Assembly: GCA_965222445.1 (NCBI GenBank)
Contig: CBDCTY010000002.1
Coordinates: 2,170,001-2,234,000, forward strand
Length of the DNA stretch: 64,000 bases
DNA from: GCA-958296115 sp965222445
GTDB taxonomy: Bacteria; Chloroflexota; Dehalococcoidia; Lucifugimonadales; CAJWER01
Direction of reading: 5' to 3'
Shown: positions 43,707 through 52,378 of the stretch, in pieces
How the letters are laid out: each line of letters begins with the position of its first letter
How positions within the stretch are numbered: position 1 is the first letter of the stretch
Notes under the pieces: generated by a model
The model's database searches: none
The model's input: the letters and a program-made list of their open reading frames with translations, nothing else
Told to the model about the DNA's origin: nothing
Made by a program: the position numbers and the translations under genes

Positions 43707-45473
43707 ATGCTGCGCATCCTTTGGCGAATAGTCAAGTACGCTCTCAGGCACAAGCGGCTGTTCACTGTGACCTACGTTGCGATGGCCGGGAGCATCTTTG
43801 CTCTGCTGCTCATCCCGAGGCTGGTGGGCAACGCCATCGACACGGCCCTGGAGAGCGGCTCCCGGACCGATCTGCTCCTGCAGGCGGGCGCTATCGTCGC
43901 TTTGGCGGCGGTGCAGGGTGTCCTGCGGTATATAGACGAGTACACCGCGGAGATCGTGGTGCAGCGGGTCGGTCGGGAGATCAGGTCCGACATATTCCAG
44001 AAGCTCCAGGGCCTCAGCTACGGCTTCCACGACAGGCAGCGCACCGGCGACCTGATGTCCAGGGCGACGGCGGACGTGGACTCGGTCAGGGTCTTCCCGA
44101 TATGGGGTTTGGGCGAGTTCGCCTTCATGGTTATCCTGGTGGGCACGGCCTCCGTGCTGATGCTGACGATGAACCTCCGGCTGGCGCTGGCGACCGTGGG
44201 CTTCATGGCCTTCATCATATGGCGGTCCGCCGCGGACGTGCCGGTGATGGTGGGGCTCCACAGGCAGGGGCAGCAGGCGATCGGCCGCATGGCGACGGTG
44301 GTGCAGGAGGCCCTCACCGGCATCAGGGTAGTCAAGTCGTTCGGCGGGCAGGCGCTGGAGAGGGCCAAGTTCCAGGAGCCCGCCACGGACGCCAGAGACT
44401 ACGGCACAGCCGCGTCGAAGATATCCGTGACCCGTGGGGCCTTGAGTGCGCTGGTGATGAACGCCTCTATCATCACCGTCCTATCCCTGGGCGCGCACGA
44501 GGTGTTGTCGGGCCGCCTCACTCCAGGCGAGATGGCTGCGTTCCTGCTGTACCTGGGGTTCCTGGCGAGGCCCATTCGCATGGCCGGTTTCGCGATCGTG
44601 CAGGCGTCGAGCGCGAGGGCATCAGGCGAGCGCGTCTTCGAGATCATCGACGCGGAGTCTCCGGTCGAGGAGCGGAGGGGCGCAGTGTCCATGCCGCGGG
44701 CGAACGGCCATGTCCGTTTCGAGCATGTCTCCTTCAGCTACGACGACAGGGTCCCGGCCCTGCACGATATCGACTTCGAGGTGGAACCCGGGCAGATGGT
44801 GGCCCTTCTCGGGGCAGCCGGATCGGGTAAGACATCCCTCGCACACCTGGTGCCCCGTTTCTACGAAGTCACGGAGGGACGTGTGCTGATCGACGGTCAC
44901 GACGTCAGGGACGTGACCCTGGCGTCGCTGCGGGGCAACGTGGGAATCGTGCTGCAGGAGTCCTTCGCTTTCGCCTCGACGATCAGGGACAACATCGGAT
45001 ATAGGCTCGACGACCCGGAGCTCGACGACATTGTGGCGGCCTCCAAGGTGGCGCAGCTTCACGACTTCGTGGATGGGCTGCCAGACGGGTACGACACGTG
45101 GGTTGGGGAGAGGGGGATAACGCTGTCGGGCGGCCAGCGGCAGCGGCTGGGGATAGCCCGAACGCTGCTCACCGACCCGCCCATCCTCATCCTGGACGAC
45201 TCGACATCCAGCGTGGACGTGGGGACCGAGTTCAGGCTTCAGCAGGCCCTGTCGCGAGTAATCGAGGGGCGAACGACGTTCGTGATAGCGCACCGGCTGT
45301 CCACTGTGCGGCGCGCCGACCTGGTGCTGGTCCTGGAACGTGGGCGGATCGTGGAGCGCGGGACTCACGAGGAGCTCCTGGCGCTGGGGGGCTACTACAG
45401 GCGCATCCACGACCTGCAGCTTGCCCCCGCCGTCGAGGGCGCGGGTGGCCTGCCCGCGGGAGTGGGAGGGTAG
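43707..45473 (+). CDS. ABC exporter half-transporter, degenerate-site subunit
   Basis: A 588-residue half-transporter of the multidrug exporter type: about six transmembrane helices (residues 1-310), then a nucleotide-binding domain with Walker A GAAGSGKTS, signature LSGGQRQRLGIAR, Walker B ILILDDSTSSVD and H-loop IAHRLSTV. Walker B ends in Asp-Asp, so the catalytic glutamate is replaced. That is the pattern of the degenerate subunit in heterodimeric exporters such as TM287/288. GGAGGA precedes the ATG. The next gene starts 2 bp after the stop. Confidence 0.93.
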   Translation: MLRILWRIVKYALRHKRLFTVTYVAMAGSIFALLLIPRLVGNAIDTALESGSRTDLLLQAGAIVALAAVQGVLRYIDEYTAEIVVQRVGREIRSDIFQKLQGLSYGFHDRQRTGDLMSRATADVDSVRVFPIWGLGEFAFMVILVGTASVLMLTMNLRLALATVGFMAFIIWRSAADVPVMVGLHRQGQQAIGRMATVVQEALTGIRVVKSFGGQALERAKFQEPATDARDYGTAASKISVTRGALSALVMNASIITVLSLGAHEVLSGRLTPGEMAAFLLYLGFLARPIRMAGFAIVQASSARASGERVFEIIDAESPVEERRGAVSMPRANGHVRFEHVSFSYDDRVPALHDIDFEVEPGQMVALLGAAGSGKTSLAHLVPRFYEVTEGRVLIDGHDVRDVTLASLRGNVGIVLQESFAFASTIRDNIGYRLDDPELDDIVAASKVAQLHDFVDGLPDGYDTWVGERGITLSGGQRQRLGIARTLLTDPPILILDDSTSSVDVGTEFRLQQALSRVIEGRTTFVIAHRLSTVRRADLVLVLERGRIVERGTHEELLALGGYYRRIHDLQLAPAVEGAGGLPAGVGG

Positions 45474-45475
45474 TC

Positions 45476-47293
45476 GTGGCGGGAGCTCAGGCAGTGGAGG
45501 ACCGCAGGTCCGAGTACATTCGTCTCGACGATACGGCGGAGGTGGGCCGCTTCGAGACGGTGAGGACTGTGATGAGGATGCTCGGCCTGCTGCGTTCGTA
45601 CAAGCGGCAGGCTGCGCTTGCGATGGCTATTGACTCGGTGCACATCCTAGCCCTCGTCGCCATACCGTGGGTCATAAGGCTGCTCATAGACGACTACGTC
45701 ACGGAGGGCAGGCCCGTCTCCGAGATGATGGGTCCCTTGGCCGTACTCGCCGGGCTGGCGGTCGCCCAGTATGTTTCCCAGCGCTCGAGCAGCGTGATGC
45801 TGGCGACGCTGGGCCATCGGCTGCTGTACGACCTGCGGACGGCCATATTCGACCAACTCCTGCGGCTGTCGATGACCTTCTACGACCGCAACCAGGTGGG
45901 CCGGGTCATGTCGCGCGCACAGAACGACGTCCAGCAGGTCCAGGGGGTGATGAACATCGGATGGCTGGCCATATCAGAGATGTTCATCCTGGCGGGCGTC
46001 GCGGTGGGTATGCTGGCAATGGACCTTCGCCTCGGCGTGATCTCCCTGGTCTCGGTGGTCCTGATATTCCCTGTGGTGATCTTCTGGCAGAGGTACGCGC
46101 GGGCGGCGTACATCAAGGCGCGCCAGACTATGGCAGAAGTCAACGCCAGGCTCCAGGAGAACCTGACCGCGGTCCGCGTCGTCCAGAGCCTGGGACGTGA
46201 GGAGGCGAACATCCGGAGCTTTGAGGAGGCGAACAGGGCGAGTGAGCGGGCCAACATCGAGGCGACCAAGTTCGGCGCGGCCCTCATGCCGTCTGTCGAA
46301 GCCCTCAACGCCATAGGCCTGGCATTGGTGGTCTCGATAGGGGGTATGCTGGCCCTCGGCGGCTCGCTGGAGGTGGGTGTGCTGGTGGCCTTCAGCCTCT
46401 ACATCACCCGCTTCTTCGAGCCGGTGGAGAGGCTGACCAGTCAGTACAACGTGCTGCAGCGCGCCGTCGTTTCCACCATGCGCATCTTCGAGATAATGGA
46501 CATACGGCCCCTGCTGCGGGACAGGCCCGGGGCGCCGGCTCTCCCGCCCGCAAAGGGCGCCATACGGTACGAAAGCGTGGACTTCCACTACTTCGAGGAC
46601 ACGCCGGTGCTTCGCGGCGTCGACCTGAGGATCGAACCCGGCGAGACGGTTGCCCTAGTGGGTCCGACGGGCGCGGGCAAGACGACGCTGGTCTCCCTGC
46701 TCATGCGGTTCTACGACGTGAAGGAGGGAAGGATCACGATAGACGGCCACGACCTGCGCGACGTCACGCTTGACTCGCTATCACGCCAGATGGGAGTCGT
46801 GCTGCAGGAGACGCACCTGTTCGCAGGCACGGTCGCCGAGAACATCAGGTACTGTCACACAGAGGCGTCGGACGAGGCCATGTTCAGGGCTGCCCGCGCC
46901 GTCGGCATCCACGAATTCATAATGGGGCTGGAGAAGGGCTACGACACGATGATCGAGGAGGGCGGCAGCAACCTCAGCGTCGGCCAACGGCAGCTGATGA
47001 GCTTCGCCCGGGCACTGGTGGCCGACCCGAGGATTCTCATCCTGGACGAGGCCACCGCCAACATCGACACGGAGAGCGAGGTGCTGGTCCAGAGGGCGCT
47101 AAAGGAGCTGCTGAGGGACCGCACCGCGGTGGTCATCGCGCACCGGCTGTCGACGATACGGGACGCCGACCGCATCGTGGCCCTGGAGGACGGCCGGGTA
47201 GTGGAGCAGGGGACCCACGCCGAGCTCGCTGCTAACGCCGGCCTGTACGCAAGGCTGCTCTCCTACAGCGACGCATCTGCAGGCGCCCCGTAG
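45476..47293 (+). CDS. ABC exporter half-transporter, catalytic subunit
   Basis: A 605-residue partner. It starts at GTG 45476, two bases after the upstream stop, with GGGAGTGGGAGGG as ribosome site; a longer frame from 45098 would run inside the first gene. The nucleotide-binding domain has Walker A GPTGAGKTT, Walker B ILILDEATANID with the catalytic glutamate, and a signature LSVGQRQLMSFAR, with Val in place of the usual Gly at position 3. With the preceding subunit it should form a heterodimeric exporter with one canonical and one degenerate ATP site. Confidence 0.93.
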   Translation: MAGAQAVEDRRSEYIRLDDTAEVGRFETVRTVMRMLGLLRSYKRQAALAMAIDSVHILALVAIPWVIRLLIDDYVTEGRPVSEMMGPLAVLAGLAVAQYVSQRSSSVMLATLGHRLLYDLRTAIFDQLLRLSMTFYDRNQVGRVMSRAQNDVQQVQGVMNIGWLAISEMFILAGVAVGMLAMDLRLGVISLVSVVLIFPVVIFWQRYARAAYIKARQTMAEVNARLQENLTAVRVVQSLGREEANIRSFEEANRASERANIEATKFGAALMPSVEALNAIGLALVVSIGGMLALGGSLEVGVLVAFSLYITRFFEPVERLTSQYNVLQRAVVSTMRIFEIMDIRPLLRDRPGAPALPPAKGAIRYESVDFHYFEDTPVLRGVDLRIEPGETVALVGPTGAGKTTLVSLLMRFYDVKEGRITIDGHDLRDVTLDSLSRQMGVVLQETHLFAGTVAENIRYCHTEASDEAMFRAARAVGIHEFIMGLEKGYDTMIEEGGSNLSVGQRQLMSFARALVADPRILILDEATANIDTESEVLVQRALKELLRDRTAVVIAHRLSTIRDADRIVALEDGRVVEQGTHAELAANAGLYARLLSYSDASAGAP

Positions 47294-47390
47294 CCACGCG
47301 CAGCCGCAGTGGCGCTCGCTCGCCGTGCTCGTCTACCTATGTCCCACCACTCCGTCATTGGTACGAAAATAGCCCCGGCCAACTTGGCTC

Positions 47391-47427
47391 TTGACAATCC
47401 CCCATTCCACCACCCATAATAGAACAT
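47391..47427 (+). promoter_or_regulatory. Leaderless-type promoter of the copy B gene
   Basis: TTGACA (47391-47396), 18 bases and CATAAT (47415-47420), then AGAACAT and the ATG at 47428. The spacer is C-rich, like that at 463-498 (ATCCCCCATTCCACCACC here). Transcription should start at the ATG. Confidence 0.7.
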
Positions 47428-48654
47428 ATGAACGGCAGCAACGACCACCAGGCCGCAGCGCAACAGGAGAATTATCCCTCCCTGGCAGACATCGTCCGCC
47501 AGGAGACCGACAACGGGCGCACCATCGTCCGCTTCTACCTCGACGTCGCCAGCGGCAAGCTCGACGACGAAGGCTTTGAAGTCTGCCACAGGCTCGAAGC
47601 CGCCGAGCAGGTCCACGCCATCGCACCCGGGCTCGTCGCCGAATACATAGCCAAGTTGACCGGCGTAGAATGCAACCACGTCATACGGCGCCGGCGCACC
47701 CGCGACACCACCGTCGTTCCCGCGGAGGCGAGTCGTCGTTCCCGTGAAGACGGGAACCCATCCCCGGACGCCGACTGCGCCAACAGCAACCGCGCGCGCC
47801 ACGAGGCCCTCGAATACCTCGCATCGGCCCTCGCCGCGCCTTCCCTGAAGGACGCCCCGCGCGTAGCGGGCGTCGTGCGCGCGAGCACCGACCACGGCAA
47901 GACGGCCGTCAGCTTCCTGCTCCACGTCATGTACGGCACAGTCCGAGGCTTCAGGCCCCGCCAAAGGGTCGAGGCCGCCAAAGAGCTCATCGCACACATC
48001 GCCCGCGACGAGCTCCGGGCCAGCTCCGTTCACCCCGGCCCCGCCGAGGCAGACGACCCGCCCACGACACCCGCCGACTCCGGCCCCGCCGAGGCAGACG
48101 ACCCGCGCATGACCTCCGTCATACCGGCGAAAGCCGGTATCCAGGGCGGCGGGGATGCCGACGACCCGCGCATAACCTCCGTCATACCGGCGGAAAGCCT
48201 GCCCCGTACCGAATCCGTTCACCCCGACCCCGCCGAAGAGCCCCAGATCTCCACTAGAAACTCGAAACCAAAAACTCAAAACCCTCCCGCCCCCGAGCGC
48301 GGCTGCTACGACATCGACCACAAGATCGCCGACGCCCAGTGGGACCCGGCCCACCCTATCCACAAGTTCGTCCAGGCCTACGACGAGGTGGCCGCCGCCT
48401 TCCAGGGCGAAGACAACGAAGACGTCCACTACTGGATCTCCGGCGAGGTGCCCGACTCATACGGCAAATACATCTGGCAGTACGCCCCAGCACATCCCAG
48501 GTCGATCCGAAGACGACTTCGCCCCAGGCGAGGCCGCCGCTCCCGAGAACCTGGGACCATGGAGAAGGGCGAGAGCGTCTGGATGCCGCGGCCCGCCGAC
48601 AAGCTGCGCGAGGCCGGCGTCCCCAGACCCAACCGGTTCAAAATCTGGATCTGA
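47428..48654 (+). CDS. Two-repeat helical protein of unknown family, full-length copy B
   Basis: A 408-residue paralogue of the gene cut at position 1. Unit 1 (residues about 17-87) has LADIVRQETDNGR, FYLDVASG, VCHRLEAAEQ; unit 2 (about 143-192) has VAGVVRASTDHGK, LLHVMYG and QRVEAAKEL. Between and after them the sequence is low complexity, with translated palindromic repeats (VIPAKAGIQ type), GPAEADDP repeated, and a Lys/Asn-rich stretch. A conserved C-terminal domain (about 288-408) begins GCYDIDHKIADAQWDP and ends NRFKIWI. Around 48490-48558 another frame (GRSEDDFAPGEAAAPENLG) has better codon bias than the annotated one, so two compensating frameshifts are possible. Function unknown. Confidence 0.75.
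   Translation: MNGSNDHQAAAQQENYPSLADIVRQETDNGRTIVRFYLDVASGKLDDEGFEVCHRLEAAEQVHAIAPGLVAEYIAKLTGVECNHVIRRRRTRDTTVVPAEASRRSREDGNPSPDADCANSNRARHEALEYLASALAAPSLKDAPRVAGVVRASTDHGKTAVSFLLHVMYGTVRGFRPRQRVEAAKELIAHIARDELRASSVHPGPAEADDPPTTPADSGPAEADDPRMTSVIPAKAGIQGGGDADDPRITSVIPAESLPRTESVHPDPAEEPQISTRNSKPKTQNPPAPERGCYDIDHKIADAQWDPAHPIHKFVQAYDEVAAAFQGEDNEDVHYWISGEVPDSYGKYIWQYAPAHPRSIRRRLRPRRGRRSREPGTMEKGESVWMPRPADKLREAGVPRPNRFKIWI
47712..47767. repeat. Palindromic repeat inside a coding sequence (1)
   Basis: CGTCGTTCCCGTGAAGACGG-type palindrome followed by ACCCATCCCCGG, the same ends as the intergenic repeats at 13054 and 1093. It lies in frame within the copy B gene. Confidence 0.7.
48117..48210. repeat. 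Palindromic repeats inside a coding sequence (2 and 3)
   Basis: Two units, CGTCATACCGGCGAAAGCCG (48117 on) and CGTCATACCGGCGGAAAGCC (48180 on), each preceded by ACGACCCGCGCATxACCTC. The stretch shows local tandem duplication. The 48180 unit ends in GCCTGCCCCGTACC, the inner module of the TTGGTAT-type elements. Confidence 0.7.
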
Positions 48655-48710
48655 ACCCGCCCCGCCGCCCAACCGGGTCGGGCGGGGCAACACGACGCCA
48701 GCCAACTCAG

Positions 48711-48834
48711 ACCAATTCATTTTGAGCGCGCCGTAAAGCCGTCATTCCCGCGAAGAGCCTGCCCCGTACTCGATACGGGGCGGGAACCCACTCCCTGGCC
48801 GCACATATACGGCGGCGTCACGGTGACTTGGTAT
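48711..48834 (+). repeat. TTGGTAT-type inverted-repeat element, copy 5
   Basis: A 124-bp copy with ACCAATTCATTTTGAGCGCG at the left, inner hairpin CCCCGTA / TACGGGG, and CACGGTGACTTGGTAT at the right. Confidence 0.78.
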
Positions 48835-49113
48835 CAGATCGTAGGGGCGGGTTTCAAACCCGCCCTGCTGCCCAAACGGAGCCAAGCGGGGCCAACACCA
48901 CACACTTGCCACGAAAATAGCCCCCTCCGTCGTTCCCGCGAAGAGCCTGCCCCGAGAAGTGGGGGCGGGAATCCATCCCCGGCAGGGTGCGCCACCACGC
49001 ACGCAGCAGGCAGTCCATCGCTCCGTCCGGCCCAATGATATGGTCAATACGCTCGTTGGAGTCCGGGAGCGCATCTGGCATAATGGGCGGCGAGAGCCGA
49101 CGAGGTGACGCCA
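48835..49113. other. Repeat-rich intergenic stretch before an orphan permease
   Basis: Contains a GGGCGGGTTT palindrome (48841-48865), and a hairpin repeat at 48929-48980 whose inner stem is CCCC / GGGG with loop GAGAAGTG between outer arms TTCCCGCG and CGGGAA. A TTGGAG and CATAAT pair (49056-49084) is a weak promoter candidate for the permease. No gene is seen. Confidence 0.55.
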
Positions 49114-50133
49114 ATGCTGGCCTACATCGCGAGGAGAATCGTTCTCGGCATCCTCACCATCTGGGCGATTTCGTTTCTCGCGTTCTTCATCAGCCAGCTG
49201 CCGCCCGGCGATGCGGTCGAACGCCACATGGACAAGATCATGACGGGCGGCTTCTCGGCAACCGAGATCGACACAGAGCAGGCCGAAGTGCTGCGGAAGC
49301 ACCTCGGCCTCGACAGGCCCATGCTCGTCCGCTACGGCATGTGGATCTGGAATCTCGCGAAGGGCGACCTCGGGCTGTCATTCCAGGTGTGGGGTGGAGG
49401 CGAGTCCGAGCAGCGCCCAGTGAAGATGATAGTCGGCGACCGGATCTGGACTACGGTGGTGCTGACCGGCTTCACGATAGTGGTCACCTGGACGTTCGCT
49501 ATCCCCGTAGGGATCTACTCGGCGGTCCGCCAGCACTCGATTGGCGACTACCTCTTCACCTTCATAGGTTTCAGCGGCCTCGCGGTCCCCGACTTCCTGC
49601 TCGGCCTGGTGCTGATGTACGTGGCGTACGCCTACTTCGACCAGAGTGTGGGAGGGCTGTTCTCGGGCGATTATGCCAACGAGCCATGGAGCTTGGGCAA
49701 GGCCATCGACATGGTCAACCACCTCTGGGTGCCGGCGATAGTGCTTGGCACGTCCGGCACCGCGGGCCTGATAAGAGTGATGCGCAACAACCTTCTCGAC
49801 GAGCTCAGCAAGCCCTACGTGGTCACTGCGCGGGCCAAGGGCGTGCCTCCCTGGAAGGTGATCCTGAAGTACCCGGTCAGGGTGGCCGCCAACCCTCTCG
49901 TGAGCACCATCGGCTACCTGCTGCCGGCGCTGGTGAGCGGTAGCGTCATCGTCTCCGTCGTCCTGAGCCTGCCGACCCTCGGCCCCATATTCCTGGAGGC
50001 GATATTGCAGGAGGACGTGTACATGTCCGGCTTCATCGTCCTGCTGCTGGGCTCGCTGACAGTGGTCGGCACGCTGCTGTCCGACATCCTGCTCGCGGTG
50101 ACGGACCCCAGGATCAGGCTCGGCCACACTTAG
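49114..50133 (+). CDS. Orphan DppB-type ABC permease 1
   Basis: A 339-residue BPD_transp_1 permease. The ATG at 49114 is chosen because GAGGTG precedes it and the paralogue starts with the same MLAYIARR; the frame opens at a GTG at 49105. The EAA-type loop is ELSKPYVVTARAKGVPPWKV. It is about two-thirds identical by eye to the permease at 52379-53395 (for example FIGFSGLAVPDFLLGLVLMY in both). No DppC, binding-protein or ATPase gene is beside it, so its partners must lie elsewhere. It converges on the GGT gene. Confidence 0.9.
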   Translation: MLAYIARRIVLGILTIWAISFLAFFISQLPPGDAVERHMDKIMTGGFSATEIDTEQAEVLRKHLGLDRPMLVRYGMWIWNLAKGDLGLSFQVWGGGESEQRPVKMIVGDRIWTTVVLTGFTIVVTWTFAIPVGIYSAVRQHSIGDYLFTFIGFSGLAVPDFLLGLVLMYVAYAYFDQSVGGLFSGDYANEPWSLGKAIDMVNHLWVPAIVLGTSGTAGLIRVMRNNLLDELSKPYVVTARAKGVPPWKVILKYPVRVAANPLVSTIGYLLPALVSGSVIVSVVLSLPTLGPIFLEAILQEDVYMSGFIVLLLGSLTVVGTLLSDILLAVTDPRIRLGHT

Positions 50134-50161
50134 CGCTGTTCGGCTGGGAGGATCGGCGCCG

Positions 50162-51910
50162 CTACCTTCCGACGGCGTAGCTGTCCCTGCGAGCGTCCGC
50201 GCCCGCCGACAGGACGGCCCTCTCGTGGTCCACCACAATTGCGGACATCGCGCCCGCCGAGGGCGACCAGTCATTCAGCACGCGCACGTCGTGGCCCATC
50301 CCGGCCAGGTCCGCGGCCGTACCGGTGTCGATGCGGCCCTCCAGGTCCAGCCTGCCCGGGAAGTAGGTGTGCGGCCAGAAGGAGTTGGGGAAGTTCCACG
50401 GCGCGAACCGCGGCTCCTCGATGGCCTGCTGGGGGTCCATCCCGTGCTCCACGATGTTGAGGAATAGCTGCACCATCGACGTGCACTGGGTGTCGCCTCC
50501 CGGCGTGCCAAAGGGCATGAACAGCTTGCCGTCCCTGAAGGCGATGGCCGGGTTCGGCGTGAGCCTGGGCCGCTTCCACGGCTGGAGGCTCGACGGATGG
50601 TCGGGGTCCAGCCATGACTGGGAACCCCGCGACGACATCTGGATGCCCAGGCCCGGCACTATCGGGCTGCCCGCGAGCGGGTCGCTGGGAGTCGCCGAGA
50701 ACGCGTTCCCCCACCGGTCCACAGTGCAGACATAGCTGGTGTCCTGCATCCGCGCTCCTGTTGGGGACACCGAGCCGACCGGGAGCGCAGCCCCGCGAGC
50801 GTCGCCCTGGTACGGCCACGGGTTGCCCGGGGCCGGCATCTCCGGGAACGCGGCTGCCGAGTCCACATCCGACCGCCTCGAGCGGGTGTACCCCTTCGAC
50901 AGCAGGCCCTCGATCGGAACGTCGACGTGATCGGGGTCGCCGTAGTACGCGTGGCGGTCAGCGTAGGCCAGGTTCAGAGCCTGCGCGACTAGGTGGATGT
51001 ACTCGGTCGAGTTGTGGGCGATTGCGGCCAGATCGTCGTCCTCGAGCATCTGGAGGGTCTGGGCGACCACCGGGCCCTGGCACCAGGGTCCGCACGTGTA
51101 GACCGTGTAGTCGCGGAACCGGCCCGTCACGGGCGGCTCGACCTTCACCGAGAAGTCGGCCAGGTCCTGCAGCGTGACGAGCCCACCCTGCTCTTCGGAG
51201 AACGCGGCCATCTCCTCGGCGATGTCGCCTCGATAGAACCTGTCGCGCGCGGCCCGTATCCCAGCCTCCCGGCCCAGGTGAGACGCCCCTCTCTCGGCCT
51301 CTATCAGCCGTCTAAAGGTGCGCCCCAGGTCGGCCTGGACGAGGAGCTCGCCGGTGTTCGGCGTTCGTCCATTTGGCAGGTACACTTCCCGCGTGGACGG
51401 CCACTTGGAGACTCCGCCCTCGTGGTCCTCCTCGGTCGTCTGCAGGCCCTCGTGGAGGTACGCCGACACCGGGAAGCCGTTCTCCGCCAGCTCCAGCGCG
51501 GGATTGACGACACTCTCGAAGGTCATCGTGCCGTACTTCTCGAGAGCCGTCAGCCAGGCGTCGGCCGCGGCTGGCATGACCGTCCGCAGTATCCCGGTTG
51601 GGATCTGGCCGCCGGCGTGCTCGTTGAAGTAATCGATGTTCGCCGCGCGGGGCCATCGTCCCAGCCCGCTGATGGTCACGACGGCGTCGGACGCCGCATC
51701 GTAGATCGCGATGGGGGCCACCCCGCCGAAGTTCGTGGCGTGGGGCAGGGTGACGTTTATGGCGATGCCGGAGGCTACGCCCGCGTCGACGGCATTGCCG
51801 CCGTCCTCCAGAATCCGGTACCCTGCGGCAGCCGCCAGGTAGTGTCCCGCCGACACCATGTGCGTCGTACCCAAGATCGGCGGCCGGTATGAGTTCAGTC
51901 CTCTGGGCAT
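50162..51910 (-). CDS. Gamma-glutamyltransferase, second and divergent
   Basis: A 582-residue Ntn hydrolase precursor. The expected nucleophile is Thr391 in MQDTSYVCTVDRWGN; the usual second Thr/His of the TTH motif is replaced by Ser-Tyr, which is seen in divergent bacterial GGT-like acylases. HMVSAGHYLAAAAGYRILED at the N-terminus and MPFGTPGGDTQCTS near residue 470 match the family. It is about one-third similar to the GGT at 23522. It lies between two orphan permease paralogues, all separated by repeats. GGGGGTAAGGG precedes the ATG. Confidence 0.88.
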   Translation of the reverse strand: MPRGLNSYRPPILGTTHMVSAGHYLAAAAGYRILEDGGNAVDAGVASGIAINVTLPHATNFGGVAPIAIYDAASDAVVTISGLGRWPRAANIDYFNEHAGGQIPTGILRTVMPAAADAWLTALEKYGTMTFESVVNPALELAENGFPVSAYLHEGLQTTEEDHEGGVSKWPSTREVYLPNGRTPNTGELLVQADLGRTFRRLIEAERGASHLGREAGIRAARDRFYRGDIAEEMAAFSEEQGGLVTLQDLADFSVKVEPPVTGRFRDYTVYTCGPWCQGPVVAQTLQMLEDDDLAAIAHNSTEYIHLVAQALNLAYADRHAYYGDPDHVDVPIEGLLSKGYTRSRRSDVDSAAAFPEMPAPGNPWPYQGDARGAALPVGSVSPTGARMQDTSYVCTVDRWGNAFSATPSDPLAGSPIVPGLGIQMSSRGSQSWLDPDHPSSLQPWKRPRLTPNPAIAFRDGKLFMPFGTPGGDTQCTSMVQLFLNIVEHGMDPQQAIEEPRFAPWNFPNSFWPHTYFPGRLDLEGRIDTGTAADLAGMGHDVRVLNDWSPSAGAMSAIVVDHERAVLSAGADARRDSYAVGR

Positions 51911-51976
51911 CCCTTACCCCCACACATGAAGTAGATTGCGCGGCCTGCGCCTATGCCGGCGGCTCCGGCCCGAATT

Positions 51977-52099
51977 ATACCAATGCATTTGAGCGCGCCG
52001 TAAAGCCGTCATTCCCGCGAAGAGCCTGCCCCCGAGCAGTCGGGGGCGGGAACCCACTCCCCGGCCGCACATATACGGCGGCATCACGGTGACTTGGTA
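51977..52099 (+). repeat. TTGGTAT-type inverted-repeat element, copy 6
   Basis: A 123-bp copy with ATACCAATGCA at the left and GACTTGGTA at the right. The inner stem is CCCCCGA / TCGGGGG with loop GCAG, so the arms differ from copy 5 while pairing is kept. Confidence 0.75.
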
Positions 52100-52145
52100 G
52101 TATATGCCGAGGCTCGGTAGTTGTGAATGGCGCACGGTGAATCCC

Positions 52146-52344
52146 AGGGCCTTTCCAAAGTCGTCACAATGCCATAAGAGGGGGATCTGGGAAATCCCTT
52201 CTCCCTCGATGGGAGAAGGTTAGGATGAGGGTGACTGACTTGTATCGGTCAACGCCCCCTCACCCCCGTATCGAGTACGGGGCAGGCTCTAACCCTCTCC
52301 CGCGAAGGGGCCCGCGAAGGGAGAGGGAACTTTGGAAAGGCCCT
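52146..52344. mobile_element. 199-bp MITE-like element, copy 2 (inverted)
   Basis: The same element as 43432-43628 in opposite orientation, with ends AGGGCCTTTCCAAAGT and ACTTTGGAAAGGCCCT. It differs by a short local duplication (CGCGAAGGGGCCCGCGAAGG). No ORF. Confidence 0.85.
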
Positions 52345-52378
52345 AGGTGAATCCGACCCCGCGGTGCGCCTCGGTTCG

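Noticed and set aside
48117..48210. CRISPR-like array
   Set aside because: The repeats are palindromic, unequally spaced, in frame within a gene and match dispersed intergenic repeats. There are no spacers of uniform length and no cas genes in the window.
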